Shown: one piece after another, positions 50,436 to 61,037 of the stretch | How positions within the stretch are numbered: position 1 is the first letter of the stretch | How the letters are laid out: each line of letters begins with the position of its first letter | Origin: Drosophila persimilis | Lineage: Eukaryota; Arthropoda; Insecta; Diptera; Drosophilidae | Direction of reading: 5' to 3' | Assembly: GCF_003286085.1 (NCBI RefSeq) | Contig: NW_020825600.1 | Coordinates: 17,251-81,250, forward strand | Length of the DNA: 64,000 nt | Notes under the pieces: model-generated | Database searches by the model: none | Seen by the model: only the letters and a program-made list of their open reading frames with translations | Told to the model about the DNA's origin: nothing | Position numbers and translations under genes: made by a program

Positions 50436-51546
50436 ACGAGGGGGAACGTTGTGAGTTGCTGCGGACACCGCAACTCTACAGTTATACCCGATACTAAGTC
50501 AGTATGGCTCTCCTCCGGCAGACGCCGCTAATATTAAACGACACGACAAAGAATGCGTGCGAGAGAGACAGAAAATCAGTCTGAGCGTGACGTCGGGCGC
50601 TGTATAGCCAATGCAAATTGATTTGTTCCTTTTGGCTACAAAAATCTATCTGATCTGATCTAAATTCAGCAACCGGATAGATATAGTCATTCTCTATGAT
50701 TCTATTTAGTTTTCTCGAATCTGCAATATTGTGGATGCAACAGATTTTCGTCCTTTGTGGGGGCGAAATTCTGAGATATACGTTTTATAGTGACATCTTA
50801 AAGGAGTGTGTGTACCAAATTTGGTTACTCTAGCCTTAATAGTCTCTGAGATTTGTGGTTGCCTCAGATTTTCGTCCTTTGCGGGGGCGGAAGGGGGTGT
50901 GGCGAAATTTTGACACAAAACGGTCAAGGTCCGATATCACAGGAGTGTGGATACCAAATTTGGTTGCTCTAGCTCTTATGGGTTCTGAGATCCTTGAACT
51001 CATATTTTTCAATTGGCAAAACCGACCATGAAACCTGTGTGTTAGAGTGAGACAGAGCGAGAAAGAGTGAAATTGTTTTCGTGATTCTGGCTGTAATAAT
51101 TATACGATTTGGTTGAGATTTTACATTCTAGAACATATAACCATCTTCTACGATTCTGCGTTTTTGGTTTTATCGTATCTTTAAAAATGTGGATGCCACA
51201 GATTTTCGTTCTTTGTGGGGCAGAAGTGGACGGGGCGAAGTTTTGAAATATTTTTGGAGCAGTGACATATCACAGAAGTCTGGATCCAAAACATCGTTGC
51301 TCTAGCTCTTATAGTCTTTGAGCATTAGGCGCTGAAGGGGACGGACAGACGGACAGACGGACGGACGGACAGACGGACAGACGGAGGGACGGACAGACAG
51401 ACATGGCTCAATCGACTCGGCTATTGATGCTGATCAAGAATATATATACTTTATGGGGTCGGAAACGATTCCTTCTGGACGTTACACACATACACTTTTA
51501 CCACAAATCTAATATACCCCAATACTCATTTTGAGTATCGGGTATA
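50436..51546 (+). mobile_element. Helitron/DINE-1-type element, copy 15
   Basis: Complete; internally closest to the copy 1-3 type but with local deletions (for example after GGGGGCGAAATTCTG near 50765). Inserted directly behind the errantivirus gag stop. Confidence 0.85.
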
Positions 51547-51650
51547 AAAAAAAAGTAATATTATAATATTGGGAGGGAAACTTAGAGTTGGCCAATAGTT
51601 TTGGCAAAACCCAATCTCTTCAACCGCCTCAAAGGCCTGGCAGGTAGTAA
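51547..51650. other. Short unassigned joint
   Basis: Between the Helitron and the truncated retrotransposon unit. One plus frame reads NLELANSFGKTQSLQPPQRP followed by GR and a stop; it could be the C-terminus of something, but is too short to judge. Confidence 0.3.
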
Positions 51651-52150
51651 TCTTCCCTCTCGTTTGCAATCGGGCGCGACGTTCCTGGTACAGCTTCTTC
51701 CTTCTCTCTCTCTTTCCAGTGCAACGGCGGCGGTGTTTGCATCATTTTGCGGCTCTTTTCGACTTGTGTCTGTGTACCCGACGAGTGCTTGTCTTTTCTG
51801 TTTATAAGTGTGTATCACACACAACGTGTCTGTGCGTGTTTTTTCTGCTTATGTATGTACTGCGCACGGACAAGGCGACGCTGCGACGCGACAATGAATT
51901 TCACAATTTTTCAACCGAATTAAACGACTGATCTTTTATTAAAATCCGTGTCTACTGTTATGCTCACAGAATTTTGATTGTTCAACTTAATGTTTATAGC
52001 CACCAACAACAACTTTACAACTTCATGTAGCTACAAACAACAACTTTAACAACTTTTCAACAATCCTCTTCTTGCATCAGCTTCTGCTTTCTTCTGTTTT
52101 TCTTTTTCACACACTCTGAGCTCTTTATTCGACGCGGACGAGCCCCCAAA
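51651..52150 (-). pseudogene. Truncated third unit: leader and gag start
   Basis: Matches 56297-56796 and 60943-61442 (primer site, leader, gag ATG and about 30 codons) and then stops at 51651. One difference seen is CAGCTTCTTCC versus CAGATTCTTCC. The rest of the unit has been deleted or replaced. Confidence 0.85.
52135..52148 (-). promoter_or_regulatory. Primer-binding site of the truncated unit, proline tRNA type
   Basis: Minus-strand TGGGGGCTCGTCCG two bases inside the LTR; the same 14 bases begin the tRNA-Pro primer site of murine leukaemia virus. Identical sites at 56781-56794 and 61427-61440. Confidence 0.8.
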
Positions 52151-52439
52151 TGTAAGATTAATATTAAAGTATCGTTTATTAATAATGTTTTGATCGAAAA
52201 AGAGTACAAAGTGTTTGATTTAAGATGTGCAATTAATGATTCTGTTCTTCCGACTTTTTGTTCAACTTTCTGCTTCTACTTCCAACAACCGACTCCCATA
52301 TCGATAACCCCTTATCGGCTAGGTCTTTTAAACATCGGTTAAGTCTGGTTATATCGGTTAGGTCTTATCGATGGTATCTTAAGTTCAAATGTTAATTTAG
52401 ATGGGATAGTGTTAACTGCTTGATACACTGTCCTTTACA
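52151..52439 (-). repeat. LTR 1 of the tandem array
   Basis: 289 bp; on the minus strand TGTAAAGGACAGTG to TAATCTTACA. It is at once the 3' LTR of the left full unit and the 5' LTR of the truncated one. Differs from the other LTRs at AAAGTATCG (AAAGTGTCG elsewhere). Confidence 0.9.
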
Positions 52440-55400
52440 TTCGGCCCTCCTGCTCATCTTCATCTGTCCCAGATGATAATATATCCTCGTTCTCTGAGAA
52501 AAAACGCCATAGCTTCATATTGTCACTGCTCGTTGCGGTGATGTTTGGCCCCTCGACTTGAGCAACCTTTCTGACGTCGTAGCGACCGTTCCGCTTTACC
52601 TTGGTGACTTCATATGGGCCTAGATACTCGCTGGCCAACTTGCGTCCTGCGACGAACTGCGTCCTCTTGATCGCGACCATGTCTCCTAGTCTGTAGCCGT
52701 GCTCAGGTCGTCGTTTTTTATCATAATTGCGCTTGTACACCTCTTGCGCCTTCTCAATGTTTTGTTTCGCTTGGTCACGCAGTTCTTGGCGCTCGATGTT
52801 AAACTGCGTAACCAACTCCTCGTTGAGAACCTCCAATAGTCGACTTTCAGCTTGTCTGTGCATCTTTGTCCCAAACATGACCTCGAATGGCGACGACTTC
52901 AACGTAGAATGCACATGCGAATTAATCGCCATCTGAACCTTTGGCACATGCTTGTACCACTTCGTTGACTCCTGAGCTGAGAGCTTTGCGATGATACCCA
53001 AAATTGAACGGTTCACCCGCTCAATCTGACCGTTGCCTCTCGCCACACCTGTCGTTGTACACACATGTTCGACTTTGTTCTCGTTGAGAAACTCGCTGAA
53101 TGCGTTGGATGTAAACGCTGCTCCTCTGTCGCTGACTATGCGCTTGGGAAAACCAAACACAAATGACCAATCTCTCAGCCTCTTCACAACTTCTTCGTGA
53201 CCTGTTGACTTAGTTGGGAACAGCCACACAAACTTGGAGAATGCATCTACCACAGCAAAAATGTACTTGTATTGCTTGGCTGTCGCATCCATTGGTCCCA
53301 AATGATCAACGTGCAGCGTGTATAGTGGTGTGTCACCCTTGTCAATGCAATGAAGATAGCCGTCTTGTTTTCCCAACTTTTTGCTGAAAATTATACAACT
53401 GATACAATTAGTAATCAACTTATTTACTTTCCGTTCAAGGTGCGGAATCCAGTATTGCTGCTGAACTGAGTGCATTGTCTTCGCTGTAGAGAAATGACCA
53501 ACTTCATGCGATCCTTGAATGATTTCCCTTTCCATCAGCCTTGGAACCACCAATACGTCATTGCCATTTACAGATTTGAAGAGAAGACCTCCTTTTAGCT
53601 TGTAGTCTTGATATGGGTGCTGCTTCAGGATCTCAACTGTGGCTTTGATGAAATCGTCATCCTGCTGTGCTTTCTTTATCCGAGCTGTTAGCTCCGTCGT
53701 CACGAACATGCATGTCTGCGGAAAACGACTGAGACAGTCCACGTGTCTCATTCTGTCCCCTGGGCGGTGTACTACTTTGAATGTAAAGTCCTCCATATAC
53801 AGAATCCACTGGGAAACTTCTCTGGGTATATCTGCTTTCGTTGTTGTCTGCTTAAACGCCGCACAGTCAGTGGCAAGATCAAATTTGATCCCCAACAGGT
53901 AGTGACGAAACTTCTTGAGTGCGAGGTACGCAGCTTTGACCTCCAAATAGTAACTGTGACGTTTGGACTCAGCTTGTGTAGTCTTTTTACTCCAATAGTA
54001 AATCGGGTGGAAATTGCCATCAAACTGCTGCAACAAAACTGCTCCGAAACCTTCTTTGGATGCATCCGTGTGGAGTTCCGTTGGCGCTTCTCGTGAGTAT
54101 AAATGTAATACAGGTGCGATTACAAGCAGATTCTTTAAGGTTTGTAGCGACTGTTGCTCTGCTTCGCCAATGTTGAAAACTGCTTCCTTCCTGAGTAGAT
54201 TCGTGAGCGGCCGGGCAACTTGTGCATAGCCAGGGATGAACTTTCTGAAAAAGCCTGTGAGTCCCAGAAATGCTTGAACTGCTTTAATGTCTTTGGGCGT
54301 AGCAAACCGACTGACAGCTGCTGTCTTCTCTTTGCCGGGCCAGATTCTCCCGTCCTCAATGATATGGCCCAGAAAGCTAATGCGTGGCTGCATGAAGCTA
54401 CATTTCTTCCACTTGATCTTTAGGCCAAACTTCGCAGCTGTCTCCAGAACCAACTTCGTCTTCCTCATGCACACCTCGGGCGACGCGGCGTAAACAATTA
54501 TGTCGTCCATATAAAGCTGCATAATGTCAGAGTTGATTAATTCTTGAAAAATATAGCTTACGAACCGAATGAACGCAGCTGGCGAGTTCTTGAATCCGAA
54601 AGGCGCTTTATTAAACTCGAATAATCCCTCCTTTGTGACGAAGGCCGTATACGACTTGCTTTGCTCTTCCATAGGCACATGGAAAAATCCGTTTTCAAGG
54701 TCCATTATGGTAAACCACTTAGCCGACTGCAGCTTTTCCAAGACTTCCTCCATGATCGAGACTGGGAAGCAGTCCAGCAATACCATGCTGTTTAACTTCC
54801 TGTAGTCTACGCAAACTCTAAGTGTACCATCTTTTTTCTTCACGACGACAACTCTGCTCGCTACATTTGAAGACGACTTGCGTACGATTCCTTGCTCGAT
54901 CCATTCTTCGACTTGCTTCTTTACGGCACTGGCTTCGTCTGTCGATAAACGACTCGGTGAGTGATGAAACGGCTTGATTACTCCGTCGGGAACTATCTTC
55001 AGTTGAATTGGAGACTGCTTTGCAACTTCTGTGGGCATTTGGTAACTGTTTCTTATCATCTGTTCAACGTCTTTTCGATATTGCGGTGGAGCTACAAAGG
55101 ATGAATCTTCAGTTACATTATATATAAGAGCATGCTTATCTGTTGGCACAGGATCTGCGTCATGCTTCAAGAACGTGTATCCTTGCATATCAGCGACGAA
55201 ACGGAACTTTTTAATGAAATCATGCCCCAAAAGTGCGTCGAAATCAATCTGGCTACTGGGGACTACTAAAAACTTCTGTGTGGTCTGCAAGTTATCCACG
55301 GTAACTTCTGCATTAAAGTATCCAACAGGCTTTGTTGATATCTGACCCAGACCGCGCAACATAGTTGTGCACTTCAAAAGTTTAACGTTTTTCATGGTCT

Positions 55401-56391
55401 TCAACATACTCTCTTTGATTATGGTTACATCTGACCCTGTATCCACAAGACAGTCAACTACAATGCCGTTTATTTGAATTTCTTTCATGCGACTGCGATC
55501 CAAAATGACGCGAACTTTATCAACTTTATCAGCTTCATAAGGACAGTTACGCGAAATGTGACCATTCTGATTGCAGTTAAAACACTTCGTTTCGGCTTTG
55601 CAGTCTTTGCGTTTGTGTTCTCCTGATCCACAGTTATAGCAATATTCTTTTTTACCGCTTTGCCCACTTTGCTGCTTGAAACCCGTCTTATGCTGTTCGT
55701 TATTGCCCTTCTTCTCCAATATGTTCAAACGATCATAGATATCTAACTCATCTTTCAAGGCCCTGAAGTTCTTACAGCGATACATGGCATACTTATACTC
55801 TTTTCTTATGTCCAGACCGTTCACAATATGGCTTATAACAGCCGCGTCTTCAACATGTCCGACTGCTGCTATTTTTCTCATCTGCAGCAAGTACTCGTGC
55901 ATCGACTCACTACTCTTCGTCTTTCTTTCTTGCAGCAGCTTATGAATATCTGCACTGTTATAGCTACATGTGAATTCATCCAATAATACGTTCTTGAGTT
56001 CCTCATAGGTGCACACGCATTCTGCTTCAAGGAAAAGCTTAGCTGCACCGGTCATTTTTCCTCTGGCCTGCACATACTTTTGCTTTTCAGTAAGCTCATA
56101 TGCGTCGGCATTTTTTTCGAAAATCTCAAACCATTTTTCTATGGGCACCGATTTTCCATCACAATCGCTCACAACTTTTGTAAAATTATCTGGAGCGATC
56201 TTCATTTCTCGTTGCTCATCGCAAAGCACTTTCAAACTTAGCAACTTTATCATTTGATCAATCTTGTCCTCAGTATTCTTTTCCGCATTTTCTAAATCTT
56301 CCCTCTCGTTTGCAATCGGGCGCGACGTTCCTGGTACAGATTCTTCCTTCTCTCTCTCTTTCCAGTGCAACGGCGGCGGTGTTTGCATCAT
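52435..56391 (-). CDS. Gag-Pol polyprotein, left full unit
   Basis: 1318 residues in a single uninterrupted frame from ATG 56391-56389. Gag residues 1-250; zinc knuckles CYNCGSGEHKRKDC (251) and CFNCNQNGHISRNC (270); protease CLVDTGSDVTII (DTG at 317); RT from about 465 with CVDYRKLNSM and active site YMDD (627-630); RNase H LHTDASKEGFGAVL (773); integrase zinc-binding H962, H966, C996, C999; catalytic triad D1029 (LHVDHLG), D1088 (VSDRGAA) and E1124 (QIERVNR); a GPY/F-like module (EYLGPYEVTKV) near the C-terminus. All catalytic residues are present. There is no frameshift between gag and pol. The last two codons lie at the LTR boundary: the TAA stop (52435-52437) is inside the 3' LTR. It would act in virus-like particles in the cytoplasm and then on chromatin. 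Looks competent. Confidence 0.9.
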   Translation of the reverse strand: MMQTPPPLHWKEREKEESVPGTSRPIANEREDLENAEKNTEDKIDQMIKLLSLKVLCDEQREMKIAPDNFTKVVSDCDGKSVPIEKWFEIFEKNADAYELTEKQKYVQARGKMTGAAKLFLEAECVCTYEELKNVLLDEFTCSYNSADIHKLLQERKTKSSESMHEYLLQMRKIAAVGHVEDAAVISHIVNGLDIRKEYKYAMYRCKNFRALKDELDIYDRLNILEKKGNNEQHKTGFKQQSGQSGKKEYCYNCGSGEHKRKDCKAETKCFNCNQNGHISRNCPYEADKVDKVRVILDRSRMKEIQINGIVVDCLVDTGSDVTIIKESMLKTMKNVKLLKCTTMLRGLGQISTKPVGYFNAEVTVDNLQTTQKFLVVPSSQIDFDALLGHDFIKKFRFVADMQGYTFLKHDADPVPTDKHALIYNVTEDSSFVAPPQYRKDVEQMIRNSYQMPTEVAKQSPIQLKIVPDGVIKPFHHSPSRLSTDEASAVKKQVEEWIEQGIVRKSSSNVASRVVVVKKKDGTLRVCVDYRKLNSMVLLDCFPVSIMEEVLEKLQSAKWFTIMDLENGFFHVPMEEQSKSYTAFVTKEGLFEFNKAPFGFKNSPAAFIRFVSYIFQELINSDIMQLYMDDIIVYAASPEVCMRKTKLVLETAAKFGLKIKWKKCSFMQPRISFLGHIIEDGRIWPGKEKTAAVSRFATPKDIKAVQAFLGLTGFFRKFIPGYAQVARPLTNLLRKEAVFNIGEAEQQSLQTLKNLLVIAPVLHLYSREAPTELHTDASKEGFGAVLLQQFDGNFHPIYYWSKKTTQAESKRHSYYLEVKAAYLALKKFRHYLLGIKFDLATDCAAFKQTTTKADIPREVSQWILYMEDFTFKVVHRPGDRMRHVDCLSRFPQTCMFVTTELTARIKKAQQDDDFIKATVEILKQHPYQDYKLKGGLLFKSVNGNDVLVVPRLMEREIIQGSHEVGHFSTAKTMHSVQQQYWIPHLERKVNKLITNCISCIIFSKKLGKQDGYLHCIDKGDTPLYTLHVDHLGPMDATAKQYKYIFAVVDAFSKFVWLFPTKSTGHEEVVKRLRDWSFVFGFPKRIVSDRGAAFTSNAFSEFLNENKVEHVCTTTGVARGNGQIERVNRSILGIIAKLSAQESTKWYKHVPKVQMAINSHVHSTLKSSPFEVMFGTKMHRQAESRLLEVLNEELVTQFNIERQELRDQAKQNIEKAQEVYKRNYDKKRRPEHGYRLGDMVAIKRTQFVAGRKLASEYLGPYEVTKVKRNGRYDVRKVAQVEGPNITATSSDNMKLWRFFSENEDILSSGTDEDEQEGRM

Positions 56392-56780
56392 TTTGCGGCT
56401 CTTTTCGACTTGTGTCTGTGTACCCGACGAGTGCTTGTCTTTTCTGTTTATAAGTGTGTATCACACACAACGTGTCTGTGCGTGTTTTTTCTGCTTATGT
56501 ATGTACTGCGCACGGACAAGGCGACGCTGCGACGCGACAATGAATTTCACAATTTTTCAACCGAATTAAACGACTGATCTTTTATTAAAATCCGTGTCTA
56601 CTGTTATGCTCACAGAATTTTGATTGTTCAACTTAATGTTTATAGCCACCAACAACAACTTTACAACTTCATGTAGCTACAAACAACAACTTTAACAACT
56701 TTTCAACAATCCTCTTCTTGCATCAGCTTCTGCTTTCTTCTGTTTTTCTTTTTCACACACTCTGAGCTCTTTATTCGACG

Positions 56781-56794
56781 CGGACGAGCCCCCA
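56781..56794 (-). promoter_or_regulatory. Primer-binding site of the left full unit
   Basis: Minus-strand TGGGGGCTCGTCCG, separated by two bases (TT) from the LTR end; proline tRNA type. Confidence 0.8.
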
Positions 56795-56796
56795 AA

Positions 56797-57085
56797 TGTA
56801 AGATTAATATTAAAGTGTCGTTTATTAATAATGTTTTGATCGAAAAAGAGTACAAAGTGTTTGATTTAAGATGTGCAATTAATGATTCTGTTCTTCCGAC
56901 TTTTTGTTCAACTTTCTGCTTCTACTTCCAACAACCGACTCCCATATCGATAACCCCTTATCGGCTAGGTCTTTTAAACATCGGTTAAGTCTGGTTATAT
57001 CGGTTAGGTCTTATCGATGGTATCTTAAGTTCAAATGTTAATTTAGATGGGATAGTGTTAACTGCTTGATACACTGTCCTTTACA
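56797..57085 (-). repeat. LTR 2 of the tandem array (shared)
   Basis: 289 bp, the middle LTR: 3' LTR of the right unit and 5' LTR of the left one. It contains AT-rich blocks and the words ATATCGGTTAGGTC and ATCGATGG. Confidence 0.9.
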
Positions 57086-60000
57086 TTCGGCCCTCCTGCT
57101 CATCTTCATCTGTCCCAGATGATAATATATCCTCGTTCTCTGAGAAAAAACGCCATAGCTTCATATTGTCACTGCTCGTTGCGGTGATGTTTGGCCCCTC
57201 GACTTGAGCAACCTTTCTGACGTCGTAGCGACCGTTCCGCTTTACCTTGGTGACTTCATATGGGCCTAGATACTCGCTGGCCAACTTGCGTCCTGCGACG
57301 AACTGCGTCCTCTTGATCGCGACCATGTCTCCTAGTCTGTAGCCGTGCTCAGGTCGTCGTTTTTTATCATAATTGCGCTTGTACACCTCTTGCGCCTTCT
57401 CAATGTTTTGTTTCGCTTGGTCACGCAGTTCTTGGCGCTCGATGTTAAACTGCGTAACCAACTCCTCGTTGAGAACCTCCAATAGTCGACTTTCAGCTTG
57501 TCTGTGCATCTTTGTCCCAAACATGACCTCGAATGGCGACGACTTCAACGTAGAATGCACATGCGAATTAATCGCCATCTGAACCTTTGGCACATGCTTG
57601 TACCACTTCGTTGACTCCTGAGCTGAGAGCTTTGCGATGATACCCAAAATTGAACGGTTCACCCGCTCAATCTGACCGTTGCCTCTCGCCACACCTGTCG
57701 TTGTACACACATGTTCGACTTTGTTCTCGTTGAGAAACTCGCTGAATGCGTTGGATGTAAACGCTGCTCCTCTGTCGCTGACTATGCGCTTGGGAAAACC
57801 AAACACAAATGACCAATCTCTCAGCCTCTTCACAACTTCTTCGTGACCTGTTGACTTAGTTGGGAACAGCCACACAAACTTGGAGAATGCATCTACCACA
57901 GCAAAAATGTACTTGTATTGCTTGGCTGTCGCATCCATTGGTCCCAAATGATCAACGTGCAGCGTGTATAGTGGTGTGTCACCCTTGTCAATGCAATGAA
58001 GATAGCCGTCTTGTTTTCCCAACTTTTTGCTGAAAATTATACAACTGATACAATTAGTAATCAACTTATTTACTTTCCGTTCAAGGTGCGGAATCCAGTA
58101 TTGCTGCTGAACTGAGTGCATTGTCTTCGCTGTAGAGAAATGACCAACTTCATGCGATCCTTGAATGATTTCCCTTTCCATCAGCCTTGGAACCACCAAT
58201 ACGTCATTGCCATTTACAGATTTGAAGAGAAGACCTCCTTTTAGCTTGTAGTCTTGATATGGGTGCTGCTTCAGGATCTCAACTGTGGCTTTGATGAAAT
58301 CGTCATCCTGCTGTGCTTTCTTTATCCGAGCTGTTAGCTCCGTCGTCACGAACATGCATGTCTGCGGAAAACGACTGAGACAGTCCACGTGTCTCATTCT
58401 GTCCCCTGGGCGGTGTACTACTTTGAATGTAAAGTCCTCCATATACAGAATCCACTGGGAAACTTCTCTGGGTATATCTGCTTTCGTTGTTGTCTGCTTA
58501 AACGCCGCACAGTCAGTGGCAAGATCAAATTTGATCCCCAACAGGTAGTGACGAAACTTCTTGAGTGCGAGGTACGCAGCTTTGACCTCCAAATAGTAAC
58601 TGTGACGTTTGGACTCAGCTTGTGTAGTCTTTTTACTCCAATAGTAAATCGGGTGGAAATTGCCATCAAACTGCTGCAACAAAACTGCTCCGAAACCTTC
58701 TTTGGATGCATCCGTGTGGAGTTCCGTTGGCGCTTCTCGTGAGTATAAATGTAATACAGGTGCGATTACAAGCAGATTCTTTAAGGTTTGTAGCGACTGT
58801 TGCTCTGCTTCGCCAATGTTGAAAACTGCTTCCTTCCTGAGTAGATTCGTGAGCGGCCGGGCAACTTGTGCATAGCCAGGGATGAACTTTCTGAAAAAGC
58901 CTGTGAGTCCCAGAAATGCTTGAACTGCTTTAATGTCTTTGGGCGTAGCAAACCGACTGACAGCTGCTGTCTTCTCTTTGCCGGGCCAGATTCTCCCGTC
59001 CTCAATGATATGGCCCAGAAAGCTAATGCGTGGCTGCATGAAGCTACATTTCTTCCACTTGATCTTTAGGCCAAACTTCGCAGCTGTCTCCAGAACCAAC
59101 TTCGTCTTCCTCATGCACACCTCGGGCGACGCGGCGTAAACAATTATGTCGTCCATATAAAGCTGCATAATGTCAGAGTTGATTAATTCTTGAAAAATAT
59201 AGCTTACGAACCGAATGAACGCAGCTGGCGAGTTCTTGAATCCGAAAGGCGCTTTATTAAACTCGAATAATCCCTCCTTTGTGACGAAGGCCGTATACGA
59301 CTTGCTTTGCTCTTCCATAGGCACATGGAAAAATCCGTTTTCAAGGTCCATTATGGTAAACCACTTAGCCGACTGCAGCTTTTCCAAGACTTCCTCCATG
59401 ATCGAGACTGGGAAGCAGTCCAGCAATACCATGCTGTTTAACTTCCTGTAGTCTACGCAAACTCTAAGTGTACCATCTTTTTTCTTCACGACGACAACTC
59501 TGCTCGCTACATTTGAAGACGACTTGCGTACGATTCCTTGCTCGATCCATTCTTCGACTTGCTTCTTTACGGCACTGGCTTCGTCTGTCGATAAACGACT
59601 CGGTGAGTGATGAAACGGCTTGATTACTCCGTCGGGAACTATCTTCAGTTGAATTGGAGACTGCTTTGCAACTTCTGTGGGCATTTGGTAACTGTTTCTT
59701 ATCATCTGTTCAACGTCTTTTCGATATTGCGGTGGAGCTACAAAGGATGAATCTTCAGTTACATTATATATAAGAGCATGCTTATCTGTTGGCACAGGAT
59801 CTGCGTCATGCTTCAAGAACGTGTATCCTTGCATATCAGCGACGAAACGGAACTTTTTAATGAAATCATGCCCCAAAAGTGCGTCGAAATCAATCTGGCT
59901 ACTGGGGACTACTAAAAACTTCTGTGTGGTCTGCAAGTTATCCACGGTAACTTCTGCATTAAAGTATCCAACAGGCTTTGTTGATATCTGACCCAGACCG

Positions 60001-61037
60001 CGCAACATAGTTGTGCACTTCAAAAGTTTAACGTTTTTCATGGTCTTCAACATACTCTCTTTGATTATGGTTACATCTGACCCTGTATCCACAAGACAGT
60101 CAACTACAATGCCGTTTATTTGAATTTCTTTCATGCGACTGCGATCCAAAATGACGCGAACTTTATCAACTTTATCAGCTTCATAAGGACAGTTACGCGA
60201 AATGTGACCATTCTGATTGCAGTTAAAACACTTCGTTTCGGCTTTGCAGTCTTTGCGTTTGTGTTCTCCTGATCCACAGTTATAGCAATATTCTTTTTTA
60301 CCGCTTTGCCCACTTTGCTGCTTGAAACCCGTCTTATGCTGTTCGTTATTGCCCTTCTTCTCCAATATGTTCAAACGATCATAGATATCTAACTCATCTT
60401 TCAAGGCCCTGAAGTTCTTACAGCGATACATGGCATACTTATACTCTTTTCTTATGTCCAGACCGTTCACAATATGGCTTATAACAGCCGCGTCTTCAAC
60501 ATGTCCGACTGCTGCTATTTTTCTCATCTGCAGCAAGTACTCGTGCATCGACTCACTACTCTTCGTCTTTCTTTCTTGCAGCAGCTTATGAATATCTGCA
60601 CTGTTATAGCTACATGTGAATTCATCCAATAATACGTTCTTGAGTTCCTCATAGGTGCACACGCATTCTGCTTCAAGGAAAAGCTTAGCTGCACCGGTCA
60701 TTTTTCCTCTGGCCTGCACATACTTTTGCTTTTCAGTAAGCTCATATGCGTCGGCATTTTTTTCGAAAATCTCAAACCATTTTTCTATGGGCACCGATTT
60801 TCCATCACAATCGCTCACAACTTTTGTAAAATTATCTGGAGCGATCTTCATTTCTCGTTGCTCATCGCAAAGCACTTTCAAACTTAGCAACTTTATCATT
60901 TGATCAATCTTGTCCTCAGTATTCTTTTCCGCATTTTCTAAATCTTCCCTCTCGTTTGCAATCGGGCGCGACGTTCCTGGTACAGATTCTTCCTTCTCTC
61001 TCTCTTTCCAGTGCAACGGCGGCGGTGTTTGCATCAT
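57081..61037 (-). CDS. Gag-Pol polyprotein, right full unit
   Basis: Same 1318-residue product as 52435-56391, without a single amino-acid difference. ATG at 61037-61035 after a 0.4 kb leader; two zinc knuckles, DTGS protease, YMDD reverse transcriptase, RNase H and D,D,E integrase all intact. The TAA stop (57081-57083) again falls inside the LTR, so element end and coding end overlap by a few bases. Identity of both units means duplication or homogenisation is very recent (or an assembly duplication; see findings). Confidence 0.9.
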   Translation of the reverse strand: MMQTPPPLHWKEREKEESVPGTSRPIANEREDLENAEKNTEDKIDQMIKLLSLKVLCDEQREMKIAPDNFTKVVSDCDGKSVPIEKWFEIFEKNADAYELTEKQKYVQARGKMTGAAKLFLEAECVCTYEELKNVLLDEFTCSYNSADIHKLLQERKTKSSESMHEYLLQMRKIAAVGHVEDAAVISHIVNGLDIRKEYKYAMYRCKNFRALKDELDIYDRLNILEKKGNNEQHKTGFKQQSGQSGKKEYCYNCGSGEHKRKDCKAETKCFNCNQNGHISRNCPYEADKVDKVRVILDRSRMKEIQINGIVVDCLVDTGSDVTIIKESMLKTMKNVKLLKCTTMLRGLGQISTKPVGYFNAEVTVDNLQTTQKFLVVPSSQIDFDALLGHDFIKKFRFVADMQGYTFLKHDADPVPTDKHALIYNVTEDSSFVAPPQYRKDVEQMIRNSYQMPTEVAKQSPIQLKIVPDGVIKPFHHSPSRLSTDEASAVKKQVEEWIEQGIVRKSSSNVASRVVVVKKKDGTLRVCVDYRKLNSMVLLDCFPVSIMEEVLEKLQSAKWFTIMDLENGFFHVPMEEQSKSYTAFVTKEGLFEFNKAPFGFKNSPAAFIRFVSYIFQELINSDIMQLYMDDIIVYAASPEVCMRKTKLVLETAAKFGLKIKWKKCSFMQPRISFLGHIIEDGRIWPGKEKTAAVSRFATPKDIKAVQAFLGLTGFFRKFIPGYAQVARPLTNLLRKEAVFNIGEAEQQSLQTLKNLLVIAPVLHLYSREAPTELHTDASKEGFGAVLLQQFDGNFHPIYYWSKKTTQAESKRHSYYLEVKAAYLALKKFRHYLLGIKFDLATDCAAFKQTTTKADIPREVSQWILYMEDFTFKVVHRPGDRMRHVDCLSRFPQTCMFVTTELTARIKKAQQDDDFIKATVEILKQHPYQDYKLKGGLLFKSVNGNDVLVVPRLMEREIIQGSHEVGHFSTAKTMHSVQQQYWIPHLERKVNKLITNCISCIIFSKKLGKQDGYLHCIDKGDTPLYTLHVDHLGPMDATAKQYKYIFAVVDAFSKFVWLFPTKSTGHEEVVKRLRDWSFVFGFPKRIVSDRGAAFTSNAFSEFLNENKVEHVCTTTGVARGNGQIERVNRSILGIIAKLSAQESTKWYKHVPKVQMAINSHVHSTLKSSPFEVMFGTKMHRQAESRLLEVLNEELVTQFNIERQELRDQAKQNIEKAQEVYKRNYDKKRRPEHGYRLGDMVAIKRTQFVAGRKLASEYLGPYEVTKVKRNGRYDVRKVAQVEGPNITATSSDNMKLWRFFSENEDILSSGTDEDEQEGRM

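Noticed and set aside
53743..54096. Plus-strand frames opposite the polyprotein (also 58389-58742)
   Set aside because: Antisense shadows of pol; no start context or recognisable domain.
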